64,000 nucleotides of DNA, taken from NCBI RefSeq assembly GCF_002078875.1, contig NC_034421.1, forward strand, positions 629,955-693,954, read 5' to 3'. The position numbers and the translations under genes are program-made. Below are positions 50,501-64,000 of the stretch, piece by piece. The notes under the pieces were generated by a model. The model saw only the letters and a list, made by a program, of their open reading frames with translations, made no database searches and was not told the DNA's origin. Each line of letters opens with the position of its first letter. Within the stretch, counting starts at the first letter, position 1. The DNA is from Numida meleagris (taxonomy: Eukaryota > Chordata > Aves > Galliformes > Numididae).

Positions 50501-53500
50501 AGTGAAAATAGATTGCCTCACATCATCATATATCTGCTTCCGCATGGAAGAACACCAGAGTTTCTTGGGTTACTCCAAAATGAGTGGTTCTAGCCAACCC
50601 AGTTGACCTAGAATGGCTCAAACTGCTGCAAACCTTTCCCTGTAATCTCCTCATACAGGAAATAAATGTATTATGGATTAGGTAACATAAACCCTGTTTC
50701 CACAGAGGCTTCCTACACTGCTTCACCTTCCATAATATGGTAACACTAAATAACATTGCTTTCTATAGTTATCAGAGGAAGACTGACAGAAGCATACACA
50801 AACAAAAAGGTTGAAAAACAATAAAGCTCAACCTTGGTGTGTTAAATATGAGCAAATGTTCCTAAAACTCAGAATTTGTGGTTATCAGGACACTAAGATT
50901 TAGATTTATCATTAGTTTGATTGCTAACTCTTTCATCCACACTGGATCCCCCAATTCAGAGTCAGTTTGGGCAAGTCTTCAAGGCCCGCCGCTCCATCCC
51001 TGGGCTGCTGCTAAATCCTCATCTATTCTGGTGCTCTCCCTAGAGCATGACAGCACAACAGCTTCTCGTGCTTTCAAAACTCCAGCCTGACCTTCTACAC
51101 ACAGCCACCACCAAGCAGCTGGCCCCAGATTTGACCCAGTCTTCACCTCTCTACTCATCTGACCAAAACATTGTACATATGATTGCCTTTACACTTAAAG
51201 GGTCCCATGAAGATCCACTTGAAAAGGAGCAGCCACACTACACTGCAAGAGGTTTGGCCCTGCTTTGCATCACATCCCTGCTACTTCTGACAAAAACAGC
51301 TCATCTGAGTTTGTTTTTAAAGATTTGTCTAGGTGTTACATGCAAGTTACCATGTTAGTAGCACAATGCTATCCAAGTGGACAGTAAGATATTAATACCT
51401 AAACACTGTAGCATTGGTCATCACTATGGAAAAGTGCCTTCCTTTTCTCCTCAGGTAGCATACGAAATTAAAAAAGATATGCTACATTATATTCTGTCCT
51501 GGGGTACAGAAATAGGGAGTATGTAATCGAAATGCACTAACTTTTCCTTCTTTTACTAAAGTAAACTGGAATCCTCCTGAGTGTTGAAGTTCATAGAAGG
51601 ATATAGTCTTCTCCCTGTTAAAAACAAACTCCTGTAAATTTAAAAAAGATATATATTCTAGAGTAAGCTCTGCTTTATTACTTCCTGGCTTCCAGTGCAG
51701 TTACTGCTCTTGAATATCATCCTTAATACACCTTGAGGCAGAATTGAAGTCAGCCGAGTCCCCTGAGTTCTTGAGACAAACACCACTTGGGGAATGAGAA
51801 TAAATAGCTCTGAGAATCTTGAATTATTGAAACACAGTTATATCTGAAACAGACTTCTTCCCAGATTCTGTTCTTCCTCTTCTGAGTTTTCTGCTGGTTG
51901 GTAAAGACCTTTCTCCCCCTTAGTCCACAAAAACAGGTCAATGCCTCTTCCTTAGCACAAGCCAACACAGAGAAAGGAGATGCCACACAAAGACAAGGAA
52001 TGGCACTGGACCAGTCCCACCTCCTCCCCACAGACTGCGGGAGATGGGACAAGCTGTCACCAGCAGAATTCTCTAAGAAAGGAATTCTCTAAACTGCATT
52101 GGAACATGGAATCCTACACGTGGAGTACGCTACAGTCAGTCAGGACCATGCATTCTCAAACTATCATAGAATTCAGGACGTGCAGCAGATCGTAAGGTGA
52201 CATTTTTATAAACTCCAACGCTTTGAGGAAAGAGACTGCAAGAAGTTGGTTAGGGATGTCATTGCTATCAACACAACTGGAGAGCAAGGGAAACTAGTTA
52301 CGCGAAGCTTTTTTTCCTCTCTCATGCAGTTCCTCACACTACTGATTTTTACTGTGCTAAAAAGGAAGATGAGGCCTTGCCTCAAATAATACTGCAGAAA
52401 AGCATGAAAAGAAAACGGATTATAGGTCAGATCCTGAAGATGATAAGAACAGGAACAAAAGAGCAATGACATACTGTTACCATGAAAATCACAGATATTA
52501 TTTTCTTCATTAATTGCTCATTACAACTCATTAAAGTAGCTGTTGCTTCAAGTTGTACCAGTGCCCCTGGAGAAAGGAGCATAAAGCAGAACTGTGATTC
52601 ACTAAGTGTAAGAATAAGAAGTATTTTAACAATTTAAGTAGTAGTTCTCCGTGTTAGGCTTGGCTGAGTCCTTGGTAGGAGGGCACTTGTCAGAATTTTA
52701 AGTAACTCTTCAAAACTTTGGTCTTATCGAGCAGAACAATATAATTCTTTAAAAGAAGAATCAAAAAGCACTTAGCAAATATCAGTGATTTAGGCCTCAG
52801 CACAATTCAGAGTTAAGGAGCAGACGTGTTTCCTGAAGCGTAAATTAGTGCTCTTTTTGCTGCCCAAAACTTACCATTAATCAACCGACAAAAAGAATTG
52901 CTCCCAACTTATCTCACTGGTTTCCAAGCAAACCTGAACAATATGCAGAACCTAACTCCAGGAAAACAGAGAAGCATGATGAGCAAAGGGAGTAAGTACA
53001 CCAATATCAACCGGCCCTGCTGTGACTGAGGAAGGGGGAGGGCATGGGGAATGAATCAGTGGCAATAAGTAACCAGCCTTCCAGCTGACAGACAATAAAA
53101 CCAGGAAAGGGAGAAAATAAAGCAACAAAAGAAGAAACTAATTGTGTATTATAACCCAGAATTGCTTTATTGCATAATTTTCTTGTTTCAGTTAATTACC
53201 TCCAGTAACACTATCAAATATTTAAGAAAATCTTTTCTATCCTTGAATCTTGTGCAACAACAAGTTGATTCCAGAGCAATGCAATGCATGTGCAATCCCA
53301 TTTTCCTTTAGGAATAATAAACCATTAATAAGCTGATCTAGATAGGTCTCAGACTGCCTGTCTGCAGTGAGTTTAGGCCTTAAACCAAAATCAAATTTCA
53401 AATAACTTTCAATCCTGAGCGTCTTAAAAACAGGGCAGCAATAATTCACTGAATTATACGGGACCACGCTCACTTTTGTCACATGGCAGGAACTAAAAGC

Positions 53501-56375
53501 TCACACAGCACAGACTAAATCACTCAAGTGTAGCTAATGGCCACGGACAAAGCAAGTCACCAATCCATGAAAGCCAATTACACATTTTAAGCACACCTGA
53601 GAAAAAGCTGGGAGAAAAACCCAAGTAATTTCTGACACACAAGAAAACCAACATGTTTCTTCTTATCCTTCCTCTACAGTCCTCCCTCTTTCATATTTTT
53701 CCATAAGTTTGAAAGACAAGGTTTTTGTTTGTTTTTGGATTTTTTTTCCCACTAGTTCATTTTTAAATCAGTGTAAGACCTATGTCCTTATACTGTGGCA
53801 ACTACATTCATCCTGGCTTGTATCCTTGGACCTAAGGCTAAATGCAGAGATACAGAGTGAAGCAGCACAGAACACATTGCAGCCCTCTGACCACTAGAGC
53901 TTAACATTAGAAAAGTGACAAAGTAAAATCAAAAAGATTACATTAGTGTAGCCTTAAAAAAAACCTGCATCAAGTGGATCATGTTTTCTTAAGTTACCTG
54001 TGGACTACAATTCAGCAATTTGTGCACCAGGCAAGTGATAACTCATCATGTCAGTAGCTAATAACCCCAACGTGAGCACATACGTGCAGCACAGAAGGGG
54101 ACTGTTTGAAACCCATGGGAACAAGCAAATAGCTAGCAGTGTACATCACGTGTACCCCAGCCCCTGCAACGTGTTGTACTTAACAAAGCAGACAGGTACT
54201 CCTTGAAGCAGTGGCAAGTACTCATACACTATTTACTAAGTTCAGAAGCTTCCCGGAAACAGTAAAAGCAGCAGTGAGGTGCTCAGCATGAAGGGCTGAC
54301 CTTGGAAGCCAAGTTAGTGAACATCAGGGTAACCCTGCAATCCTGCGTTTTGCTCCTTAAATGATAACCATGGCGTATGAAAACCAGTTCATGCAAGGAG
54401 GATCCAGTTAGTTCCCTGGTAGCTCCCAGAACTAATCTGTTAATTAATTCAAGAATTGCTCAAGTATAGAGTTATCAGGAGTGAGGGGGAACGCACCCCG
54501 TGGTCCCAGCGATGGAGCTGCACAGCCTCCCGACCATTGCAGGCTATAGGACACCTTCCCTGACCTCACCCAGCTCTACCATAGCATATCCAATTCACAT
54601 CTATTGACTGTAAAATGGAAACGCACCAGTGTTCAAGCAACCTTTAAGAGGTTGTTTTCTGGTTTTGGTTTTTTGAACATATCTTCCTGCATTTCCCAGT
54701 CTGTGGCAGAGCTGCTGATAGGCATCTGGCTGCTGAAGCTGCACGTTAATTGCCACAACTCTTCTGTTTAAATGGGAAAGGCCTAGAGAAGCCTGAAAGC
54801 CCAAATCCTTCTATTAGTGTTGGCAAAATCGTGGGTGCAAGCAAATCACCTTTAATAGCACCTCATCTAACTATAATTGAAGCTACAATTACTTTTTTTT
54901 AATACAGAAAATATACTTTTCAGAAAATAAATCAGTTATAAACAACAGCAGTTATACCATATTTATCTTTATATTATCTTTTGCTTTCCCTATTAAATCT
55001 AGTGAATTTCTGAGATGGACTATATAGCACAGGATTAGGGTCACATTTTGATCTGAATTTAGATCATTGGGTTCTACAAGCAGCACTAAGATTCTGGTAT
55101 ACTGTTACATATATCCTAAACTCTGAGCATTTATAGTTTAAATTATAAAGCTTATAGCAAGTGAATTGAAACGATACTGCAAAAGGTGGATATATCTGTA
55201 CATTACGTAAGAGAGTGAGACCAGCTCAGGGAGGCAGGTGGCCCTCTACCAACATGGAATTATATATAACACCCATTACTGCCATGGAGAGAAGTACAAG
55301 TGAATCACCAATCACCAGAGAAATTTATAGCAGGAAAACACCTGCCTTCCCACCTGTTTCTTTGAGATTCTTTGTGCAATTAAAATGCAAGCTTTGTTTT
55401 AAATAGCTATACATTAAAATCCTCACTTGAGAAGTAATGATGTGTTATATAGGAAACAACTGAAAATTGAAGCAGACCCACAAGTTCCAAAATACATTTT
55501 TCTTACCCAAATTTATTTTAAATCCTGACATCGTCGAGTTATTCTGTGATTCCATGTGATTATTCAAAATGCAGGAAAGAACTTCAAGTGACCTTCACCA
55601 GAACTGTTTTTAAAAGGGTAGAATTGTGCAATTTTAGAGTATGAGAAATACTGGTAAATTTGGAACCTGCTTCACATGCAACCAAAGGAGAACACACAGG
55701 CAGCACAACACAGTCACTGCTTTTACTTCCTAATTAATCTCACCAATATCCTGAATTTTATCTTTACTTAAATCATTGACTTTTTTTAGTTGAACAGGTA
55801 AAGCTGCATTTTTTTTTTAGTACTGGGGACACGGAACAGCATGCACAAGTGGTTCCTTAAAATATGAAAAAATCTCCACTTCTACAAAAGTTCAATACTA
55901 CAGATTACTTCAGGAATGAAAGATTTGCAGAATAGCAGAAATTTGTAACAATTCTGCATGCATGCATTCAATCTCTGTGTGTGAACAGCCACTACTATCT
56001 TGCAAGCATCTGAGCAGTAATGAACTTTGAAACTGCATATTTGGCACACGTAATTTACATTAGGAGATGAGCTCTTCCTGCTTGTGAATTATCTCCTCCA
56101 GATGCAGGAAGCAGAGGAGGGAAAATATCAAAGAAAAACACATGATCCCCCAGTAAATGCTGCACCCCGCACCTTAGTTTCTTTAACTGTAAACTAGATA
56201 TAACATTTACTAAAGTTTGCTAAATTGCTCCATAAAGATTGCTAGTAACCAGGGATCATTCCACACAATACAGAGATAAAACTCTCTCGGGTAAAACAAA
56301 GCAGCTGTTTAATGAAGCACAGCAAGACAACATAACATAATTTTACTTTGGGAGCAAGCCTAGGGAAAAAAAAAA
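47591..56375. other. Long non-repetitive segment
   Basis: About 8.8 kb of unique AT-rich sequence. Frames are short and overlap on both strands (for example 49952-50293, 51750-52195). No transposon, tRNA or splice-bounded coding frame can be supported. A TATCATAGAATTCAGG stretch near 52163 resembles a CR1 tail for a few bases but lacks the rest. Confidence 0.5.
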
Positions 56376-56406
56376 TCTATTTTCTTCTTTTTGAGAAGAA
56401 AATAGA
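56376..56406. repeat. 13-bp perfect hairpin
   Basis: TCTATTTTCTTCT (56376-56388) and its exact reverse complement (56394-56406) are separated by five bases (TTTTG). The stem is purely Y/R-asymmetric. It is too short for a miRNA precursor. No flanking duplication was seen. Confidence 0.7.
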
Positions 56407-59400
56407 ATCAGTCAAGGAGTTACTGGAAGTTAGGTCAAGATTCTGGCCCTAATCGTTACATTACTGCAGAAAAAGCTAGGCTTTCTATATTTGTGAGGTT
56501 GGGTTTCTTTTCCAAGTTTTAGTTTTTACCTGAAATACAGAAGTTTCAGCAAGCATTTCCCCGTACATTTGTGCTTCACTAGGCCATGGCCTGCTGGAAA
56601 CTCTAGAGGAAAAATTCCTCCAAATATGGCATTTTTAGTACAATTTCGCTATTCCTGCTCTTGTGATCTGGATTCTACTAGCCTGCTTTAACAAGCTTAC
56701 AGCAAAATAGCTCAAGGTTACATGGCTCCTTGCACTGCATTAGCATCAGATTCATTACCAACATGAAGGAAGTTAAATACAAGAGATGACTTGGAAATAG
56801 TTTCCAAATAAAATCCTATAAAATAATAGAGTGAACAATATTATTTTAATCACAATCTGTTAATAAAAATCCTTAAAGAACTCCCTGAAAGACTTCCAGT
56901 AAGGACATTTGTCCTAGAGCTGATCTTACCCAAAAACAGGAGCTCTCAAATTATTTGTCCAGGCAATTTACTCTCCACATACTGTATCATGTATTTCCAA
57001 GTACACACATGCCAGAGCGTCATCCATGCACTTAGAGAAAAGAAAATGCCTGCTAGGTTACCTATTCTGTCTATTAGAAGGTGTAAGATTCTACCCACAA
57101 ATTAGTTTGTGTTTCTAAAAAACTGAAATTCTTGCAGTTTCACTGCCAAAGAAGATAGACTAATACGAATAATCTGAGTGACAGATGACTAGGTTAGAGA
57201 CAGTGGTTTCTAATGGACAGAGCAGAGACGATCAGTGACTGACCTTACTATAGCACTTGGATTCTACGCAATAAAAAAAGAGTTCTGGAGAAGTTTTTGT
57301 GCTTACTAGCAAGGACGAGTGTTGTCTCTTCAATTATTTCATTTCAAACATTTCATTAAAACAAACATCACGGTACAAAAGCTAAGAGGGTCAAGAAGAA
57401 GAAAAACACTTAAAAAGTGGCATTGTTAAAATAATACTCAGAATGATACTGGTTTGCTCTTGAACTTTGTAGTCTTAGATCTGGTCAAAGAAACAATCTC
57501 CATTTGTCTTCTGTAAATAAGAAATTTAGCTCATCATTGCACTTCCCCAGCTTATGGATAAAACGCTAGTCCACTCTGGCTAGGTATACTTTGCCAAATA
57601 ATTTCACACTACAGTACAAAGCCAGGAGGTTAAAGCAGCTAGTGAAGAATTCCATACATCTATTTATCATTATACAGTAAGTACGTGATACATAATTACA
57701 ATGTATAATGTACATATAATCACTATTACTCTATTGCATTATTATTATAAAATGCTCAAATGTTTTACTTGAAATTAAATTTAGTCTCATCCTCTGGGCT
57801 GAATATCCCCATCACAAATGTGATTCAAGGCTGTCCAAGCAGCTAGCATTGGTTTGGACTCCTGCTTCTCCATTAGGCGTCGAAGAAGAGCTGCTATGCA
57901 CCCGGAACAGTATTTCTTGTTTCACTTCTTTCAAAAGGAATCTAGTACAAGTACACCAGAACTGCTCTGCAAATGAAGCCAGCATGCAGTAAGCACTGGA
58001 GAAATTCCAGAAAAAAAATGATATTCCACTACTAGGAGAAAATGTTTTTATCCAACTCACATATGGAGCAGCTTTTATTACTAGCTAATCACGCTCTGAT
58101 TTTCTCATATACAAAAACACTTCATATACACAAAAAGTTGTTTGCTCAAAATAAAATATCTGCCTTGTATATAAAATGTCCTGTAGTATGTCACTTCCCA
58201 ATTAGGAAATCAGTACCTTGAATACTAAAACTTCACATTGCCTTTCTCATGGGGCCTGACACATCAAATATAATTAGATATTCTTATCACATGTCATTTT
58301 TCTTTCAGTAACAAATAAACTCTACACCTTTATTTCCTCTCTGCATTTCTAACTATGATCTTGTGTCAACCAATATAGACATCCCAGTCTAACTTTAAAA
58401 GAACGTAAAGGCTATTGTAAGCATCCTGTTTAAATTCAAGGTCTAAAGTAGCCCATGTGGGATTTTTCCCATCATTCTTCTTGAATGTTCACTTATCACC
58501 AAAGAAGTCTATTGCGTACACTTAAAATAATAAATGAATAATGCAGTTCAAGGCTTTCTCATGGTATTCCAGATGAGAAGAACTGAGAAACAGCAATAGC
58601 CCTAGATCTGAAGCAGCTCATCCATCTCTGGTTTTCTTTTCAAATGAGAAAAAGGAAGCACTGAGGTCCTCCAAGCCCCACCAAGGAACTTAGCCACCTA
58701 ACTACCACTGAAGCTAAATAAAGGTAATTACTCGACCAAATACCTTAGCCTTGTAAATTACCATGCATAAACCTTGAGCTCCACCCCAGTGCTTCACTCA
58801 GCAGAACAGAACAATTGATCTCAAAGGTCTCGTACCCAAAGCCCTTAACAATCCTTCACCACTCAGCTACCTAATAAAAGCTTTCACTTCTCTGTTGTAG
58901 ATGAGCTACCCGCAGCAGCAGGTTTGGCTTAGCTTCACGGCTCTCATAATTCAAAACACACTCAGCCTGCCTGTACACAATTTACCAGCAATATAAATAA
59001 GTGATGGCAGACAGGCTGAGCCCGGCTGAGGCTCCAGGAAAGTGACTGATGAATTGTGCCCCTCAGGTGAGGAGAGGCAGCCAATACAAATGATGCTTTC
59101 GAACCATTTGTGTGCTGCTGCTGCTTTGTAAGCTACACATTAATTCAGGAGGAGCTGTCTCACAGTGGACCGGATAGTGGTGACATAATGCAGGAAGAAC
59201 GATCTCTCTGCACAGGAGGTAGCGTCACTTTCTGTCACTACAGCACTGCTTCAGGATTAAGAAAGTGAACTACAGACAGTACAGCTCAAAAAGCAAGGAA
59301 ATCTAAGGCAATTCACATTCAGTAAGGCATTGCAGCTCCCAGCTCCTCTGCAGTTACCAGTGCCCCTGTGTAGCTACACAAATGTTCCCAGCCTGCGGTA

Positions 59401-60550
59401 CATAACGCTATTGATGTCTTGCTTTGGATAAGCTACTGTCACTTCTGACTGGGGAGCAGAACCTTTTCAGTAGATGCTACTTCTGGATTTACCATCAACC
59501 TCCTCCTCTCAGTGTCCAAGAAGCAATCTTGGACAGCTGCTATTCCATCTTCTAATTTAAAGGCTGAGAAGAGTTATCACATCATGGTGTCAGCAAAACC
59601 TGATTTCCATGAACTCATCCATTCCTTCAGCAAGCACTGTATCCAGTATGTATCCAGTACGCACACCTTTGCAGAAGTCACATAGGAACTCTCCAACTCA
59701 GGGAAAAACAGAGCAAGCTGATTCTCTGCCTAGCTGGACAGGAGCAGCCATTTATATGAAGCAGATACAGTCAGAGCTGTCCACACTTCTAAACCAAACT
59801 AAATAAAAGGAATGACATGCTGAGAGAGGGAGGCAGTATCATGCTCAAGGTGTTTGTAAGACACATTCTAGCAAAATACACTACAACAGCTTGGTTTTAT
59901 CTTTCACCAAAATACTCTGCTTTATGACTCAGTTTTTCCTTCCATATGGGCTGCGAGAATGGGGGCAGATCATAGAAAATACAAGAAGGAACCTCACAGG
60001 AGAAATGCATCATAATCAGGGGAAAAAAATATTTGAGCTTGGATTCTCGCCTCCATATAAACATAGTTCATTCTCAACAAGCACAGATTCAGTTGTGGAA
60101 ACTGCTCTTTTATTCCTGCCAAACACTCAAACAAAAACTCACTGGGGAAATTTTTAGCTAGCGCTCTCCACACACGCACATTCTGCAAAGCATCCATCCC
60201 TGTTCACTGAAAACATTAAATGCATTTTGCACAACAGCTGTACTTGCACCTCATCCCATGTTGCTGTAACCATTTCTCTGTCCTCACAGGAAAGAGAGAG
60301 TTCACACTAATATTAAGACTATTAGCATGCAATAAAGGAACCAGAGACTCAGATTCTTTGTTACAATAAAATTGTTCAGTAAAGATGTAGTGACTGAGGT
60401 TTTTTTTCCCTGATGATGAAACAGAGCAAAAATAAAGAAACACACTAGGGTGAATACAACAGGATGCATCTCATGAAGAACAGCATGCAGCACAACCAGC
60501 AGGCAGTATTAGCAGGAACGATGACCAGGTGACAAGGCAACCAACCTCAC
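56407..60550. other. Non-repetitive segment
   Basis: Unique AT-rich sequence of about 4 kb. The 82-codon minus frame at 58060-57812 has no supporting splice sites. No repeat is recognised. Confidence 0.5.
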
Positions 60551-60772
60551 ATCATAGAATCCCAGAGTGGCTTGGGTTGGAAGGCACCCCAAGGATCATC
60601 AAGCTCCAACCCCCTGCCACACGCAGGGCCGCCAACCTCCACATCTAATACTTGACCAGGCTGCCCAGGGCCCCATCCAACCTGGCCTTGAACACCTCCA
60701 GGGACAGGGCATCCACAGCCTCTGGGCAGCCTGTTCCAGCACCTCACCACTCTCAGTAAAGAACTTCCCCCA
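60551..60772 (-). mobile_element. CR1 LINE 3' fragment
   Basis: Minus-strand CR1 of about 220 bases. ATCATAGAATCCCAGAGTGG gives the 3' tail at the left; GGCTTGGGTTGGAAGGCACC, GCCTTGAACACCTCCAGGGA and GGGCAGCCTGTTCCAGCACC are typical 3' UTR and ORF2-end sequence. It encodes the remnant RCWNRLPRGC and is truncated at the 5' side near AAGAACTTCCCCC. It is non-functional. Confidence 0.93.
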
Positions 60773-62950
60773 TATGGCAAGCTCAGATAGAGAATAAACT
60801 CCTGAAACATCTGAACATTGAAAATAGTTGTGAAGAGAAACTCATCACTGTGTGTTCTGTATAAGGAAGCGTTTGTATTGAAGAACGGGAAATGTGATCA
60901 AACCTCAGTCAGAACCAAGCTACATCCTGCACCTCAGAGACAGAACTGTTTTCTCAGAGCAAAAAAAAAAGTAAAAGTTTAAACAAACAAAAAAACCAGC
61001 ACTGCACACCACTGAGTGTTGAGTGTAACACATACATTAATCTTGATATCTCCTTTAAGACACATTTATTCTGTGCTTTTTCTTTGGCTAACTCACTCTA
61101 AACTCAGTATTTATTTATTGAAATTAAAAAGCTGGATGCAATTTTGATATTAATAAGTTTGAAGTGGACATAATCATATGTAAAGAGTTAAAATCCTGGG
61201 ACTGCATGATACAAAGGACAGAGGGAATTTGTTTGATGTGACAGCTTTCTGTTATTGTTTTGGGATTAGAAACAACCTACACAAACTAATTGCACCACAA
61301 TGGTTAAGGTTGTGTCAGCACTTTTCTTCGTAAACCTCTTTTCCAGAGGACTTATTACTAAATAAAAACTTTTTCAAGGAACAAAACTTGGCATGAAAGA
61401 CTGCATTTATCTTTAGAGACTCTAAAGAAGAAATTCAGCTTGGTTTAATAGAAGGGCAGAAAAAAAGATTGCTAGTTTGGGATGTATAACTTTCCACTGT
61501 TGATTTTACCAGCACCATGTTTATTCTCAATTAATAAAATGTAGAAAAATATATTTCCCTGATGCAGTTTTATTTCAGCTTAGGTGGAAAAATTTTATGC
61601 ATGTCATCTTTCCTGAGTAAAACTTTTTATATGATGATTATGAATATGATGATTATGAATATTAAAATCTGCTGTCATAACCAGGTCCTGATCATACTCT
61701 GTGGTTACAAGGAACATCAAATCATCTTCAAATTTCCTAACACGTTTGAAAAAATAAATAAATCCCTTGTGGTACATGTTAATTTCCTCAGCTGCCCTAA
61801 CTACAGAGATCCACCCTAATTAGAAGTTCCTAAAGAAGCGCTGTAAGGCAACAAGAAGCGGCACAAAGAGAAAGTTCACGAAACAGAGCGGGAAGCATGG
61901 TAAGGCCCTGGCACTAACTGCAGAGCCCAGCAGATGTGCTATAACCTAAAGCAGGGGCCTGGCTCCAGGTGGCAGGAATTCTATTTTAATAAAAGGCAGC
62001 TCTTTCTAAAGACAAGTGTCATGTCTAGATCACCGAAGCCATTTTCTCTACTATGCAGCACATCAGGACCAACTTGCACAATGATTTCCAAAAGCTAATG
62101 CTACTTGGAAGTCAAGAGCCCACGGACTTGAGAACCAATAACCTTTAAATGGGCAGGACAGGGGGTTAAGCACACAGAGGCTCTTCTGAAAATTATCAGC
62201 TGGGCTATAGGAGATCCAAGCACCCCTAAATTTCAGTCTCGTGACCCATCTAATGGAACACAGACAGAAGTAGGTTTACAATCCTGAGAACAGTTTTGGT
62301 GAAGACTCTGCACATCCCTTTCTCCTTGAACAAAATCCCTCCGTGAAAGATTTTTTCTTATATAATTAGGTCAAGCTCAGTCCTTCTCAACTTTTTCTTC
62401 CCTACCTCTTTATTCCATTGCTGTAAGAACACATTTGAGACTTAAGAATAAATACTATAGAGGAACTACTGAACCACTATCCCTACCTGAGTAATGTTTC
62501 ACGTGGAAAAGATTTTACAGGGGCAGACAGTGCCTGTGCTCCTGAGCAAACAACTGGAGCCTTGCCACACCACACAGGAGATTAATGTTCTTTATGAAGT
62601 GGAAAAAGACTCAGATGAGGCAGACACAGTGCTATTGAAAGAAGCCTGCATTATTTTTGCTTCAGGATGTCACGTCAAAAGCCATAAACCCCTTCCACCT
62701 CAAAAGGCATTCAACCTTCACAATTAGGACATGCGTGCAAGACTTTGTTCAAATGAAACTTCTCACACTGCCTCTCTACAGCCTTGCTGGCCTGCCTTGT
62801 AGGTCTCCTTCCCACTTCATAGCCTTTTGCTGTACAGCATCTGCTACCCACGCTGGATGAAGTTTAGTCTGGTGAGAGTCTGCTCAGACCAGCTTGGCTC
62901 AGCTTCTCAGAAACAGCTTGTTGTATTGTAGCCACGCACATTTTACAAGG
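60773..62950. other. Non-repetitive segment
   Basis: Unique sequence. A GCATG|GTAAGG donor-like site near 61910 follows a short basic open stretch but lacks a good acceptor. No repeat family is recognised apart from the small tandem repeat at 61631-61660. Confidence 0.45.
61631..61660. repeat. Two-copy 15-bp tandem repeat
   Basis: ATGATGATTATGAAT occurs twice in perfect tandem (61631-61645 and 61646-61660), followed by a partial third start (ATT). It is a minor local duplication. Confidence 0.85.
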
Positions 62951-62970
62951 TGTGTGTGTGTGCGCACACG
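62951..62970. repeat. Alternating purine-pyrimidine GT/GC run with palindromic core
   Basis: TGTGTGTGTGTGCGCACACG is 20 bases of strict alternation with a perfectly palindromic core, GTGTGCGCACAC. Such runs can adopt Z-DNA or a cruciform under supercoiling. Confidence 0.8.
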
Positions 62971-64000
62971 CTTCATTATTTACAGCTTAAAATAAAAAAA
63001 TAAAACTATTCAAGTCAAGCACTGGAATGCAATTCAATCCCATCTCTGCTGTCAAAAAAATCTTTTCGCTATGTAACTGACCAGCACTACCAAATTATTT
63101 TCGCATAGCAAAAACAAACACTTTCTACTGGAGAGAATAAAACAACAAATGATTATAATTTGAGATTTTCTTCTAATCTTCAATAACTATAGTGATTCAA
63201 CCCCATATTAAACAAGCATTTCTTCTGCAGCATATTCCATTGCAGTAGAGAATCCTATAATCAGAAGAAAGTCATTAAAAATGCAGATTAATTTTCAAAT
63301 TGTTATAGTTCTGGTCCACCAACATGCTGAGACACCTGGTGGATGCTGGAATGTGAGTCCTTAGTCCTCATACAGGAATCCTATTTTGAGCCATCAACAC
63401 TGGGACCTCATTGTACAAATACTATTAAGAAATACAGCAAGAATTTGTGTGCCCTGATATCTCATTTTTAAAACAGGAGGAAAAACAATTAAACTCAGAA
63501 CTGATGTTTGAAATACAAGTCGTACACACAACCAAGTAGCGGGAGTCTGGCATAACCCTATACATACGTGGATGTTCTAAGGACAGTTTGCATATACAAG
63601 GCCACGATGGACAGGATTCGCAATGACTACCTCCACAGATTTTTTTTTTTAATCATCTACCTCTCCAAGCTTCTCTGAATAGTTGCCATTTTGTTTGCAA
63701 AGTCTGACCATAAGAGTTTCTCACTATACTCAAAAACAAGCCATTTTTATATAACAAAGATGGGAGAGGAAAATGTGGCCCTTGTGTGGCTTATTGGATG
63801 TTGCCAAGGAAGACCATAAACACTAGTGTGTTCCAAAAGCATACAGATATTAAATATTGTAAAAACTCATTCCTGGGAAATATGAAACAGTTTATCTCCA
63901 AATCATTTTTAGCATCAAAAATGAAAGTGAAGTAAGTATTTGCTCCAGTGTCCTGGAGCAGAAGGATGGGCAGACAGCCCAGAGCGAGCATGACTTGGCA
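62971..64000. other. Non-repetitive segment to window end
   Basis: Unique AT-rich sequence. No gene, repeat or RNA feature is supported. The minus frame at 63991-63791 is short and without context. Confidence 0.45.

Noticed and set aside
52163..52230. Possible CR1 tail (CATAGAATTCAGG, later ACTCCAAC)
   Set aside because: Only a few short matches; the intervening bases do not follow CR1.
1..64000. Operons, CRISPR arrays, prophage, tRNA or rRNA genes
   Set aside because: None were found by eye. The avian repeats and AT-rich noncoding sequence point to a bird genome, where most listed frames are chance.

Overview
This window looks like bird DNA, most likely from a galliform close to chicken. 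It is AT-rich and gene-poor, with few repeats. The recognisable repeats are avian ones: CR1 LINE pieces ending in the ATTCTATG-type tail, a solo LTR resembling the avian ERVL class, and a Galluhop-like non-autonomous mariner element. There are no bacterial-type operons, no CRISPR array and no recognisable tRNA or rRNA. Most open frames are short and scattered over both strands, as expected by chance in vertebrate intron or intergenic DNA.

Left end (1-5.4 kb). This is the only part with layered gene-like signals. Positions 1-290 are GC/CpG-rich and carry two ACTTCCGG (ETS-type) boxes, a very strong + strand splice acceptor and an AATAAA. They are either the 3' terminal exon of a gene entering from the left or the edge of a CpG promoter. 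A minus-strand chain (about 5387 -> 5202, 3039 -> 2970, 2403 -> 2216) has good splice sites and ends in an AATAAA. It may be the 3' end of a gene or lncRNA that runs leftward through the window. Its product is not recognised and all exon calls are predictions. A perfect palindromic steroid-receptor-type element lies at 3106-3120.

Repeats. CR1 copies lie at 418-1290 (-), 7191-8012 (+), 14097-15290 (-, 3' end missing), 47225-47590 (-, with a foldback at its 5' edge) and 60551-60772 (-). Short CR1 tails lie at 9112-9164 (+) and 35443-35534 (+). A solo LTR at 38715-39702 is split by a Galluhop-like element (38993-39510). A terminal piece of a second Galluhop lies at 37290-37360 in the opposite orientation.

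The rest (15.3-35.4, 39.7-47.2, 47.6-60.5 and 60.8-64 kb) is non-repetitive DNA, probably intronic or intergenic. It holds a few exon-like intervals on conflicting strands (44.1, 45.6-46.1 and 46.7 kb), a pyrimidine-rich tract (34.0-34.5 kb), a Z-DNA-prone GT/GC run (62.95 kb) and small hairpins. I found no convincing novel genetic system. The more interesting items are the left-edge transcript ends, the nested LTR/mariner, the CR1 foldback and the interrupted 149-codon frame at 45.6-46.1 kb.
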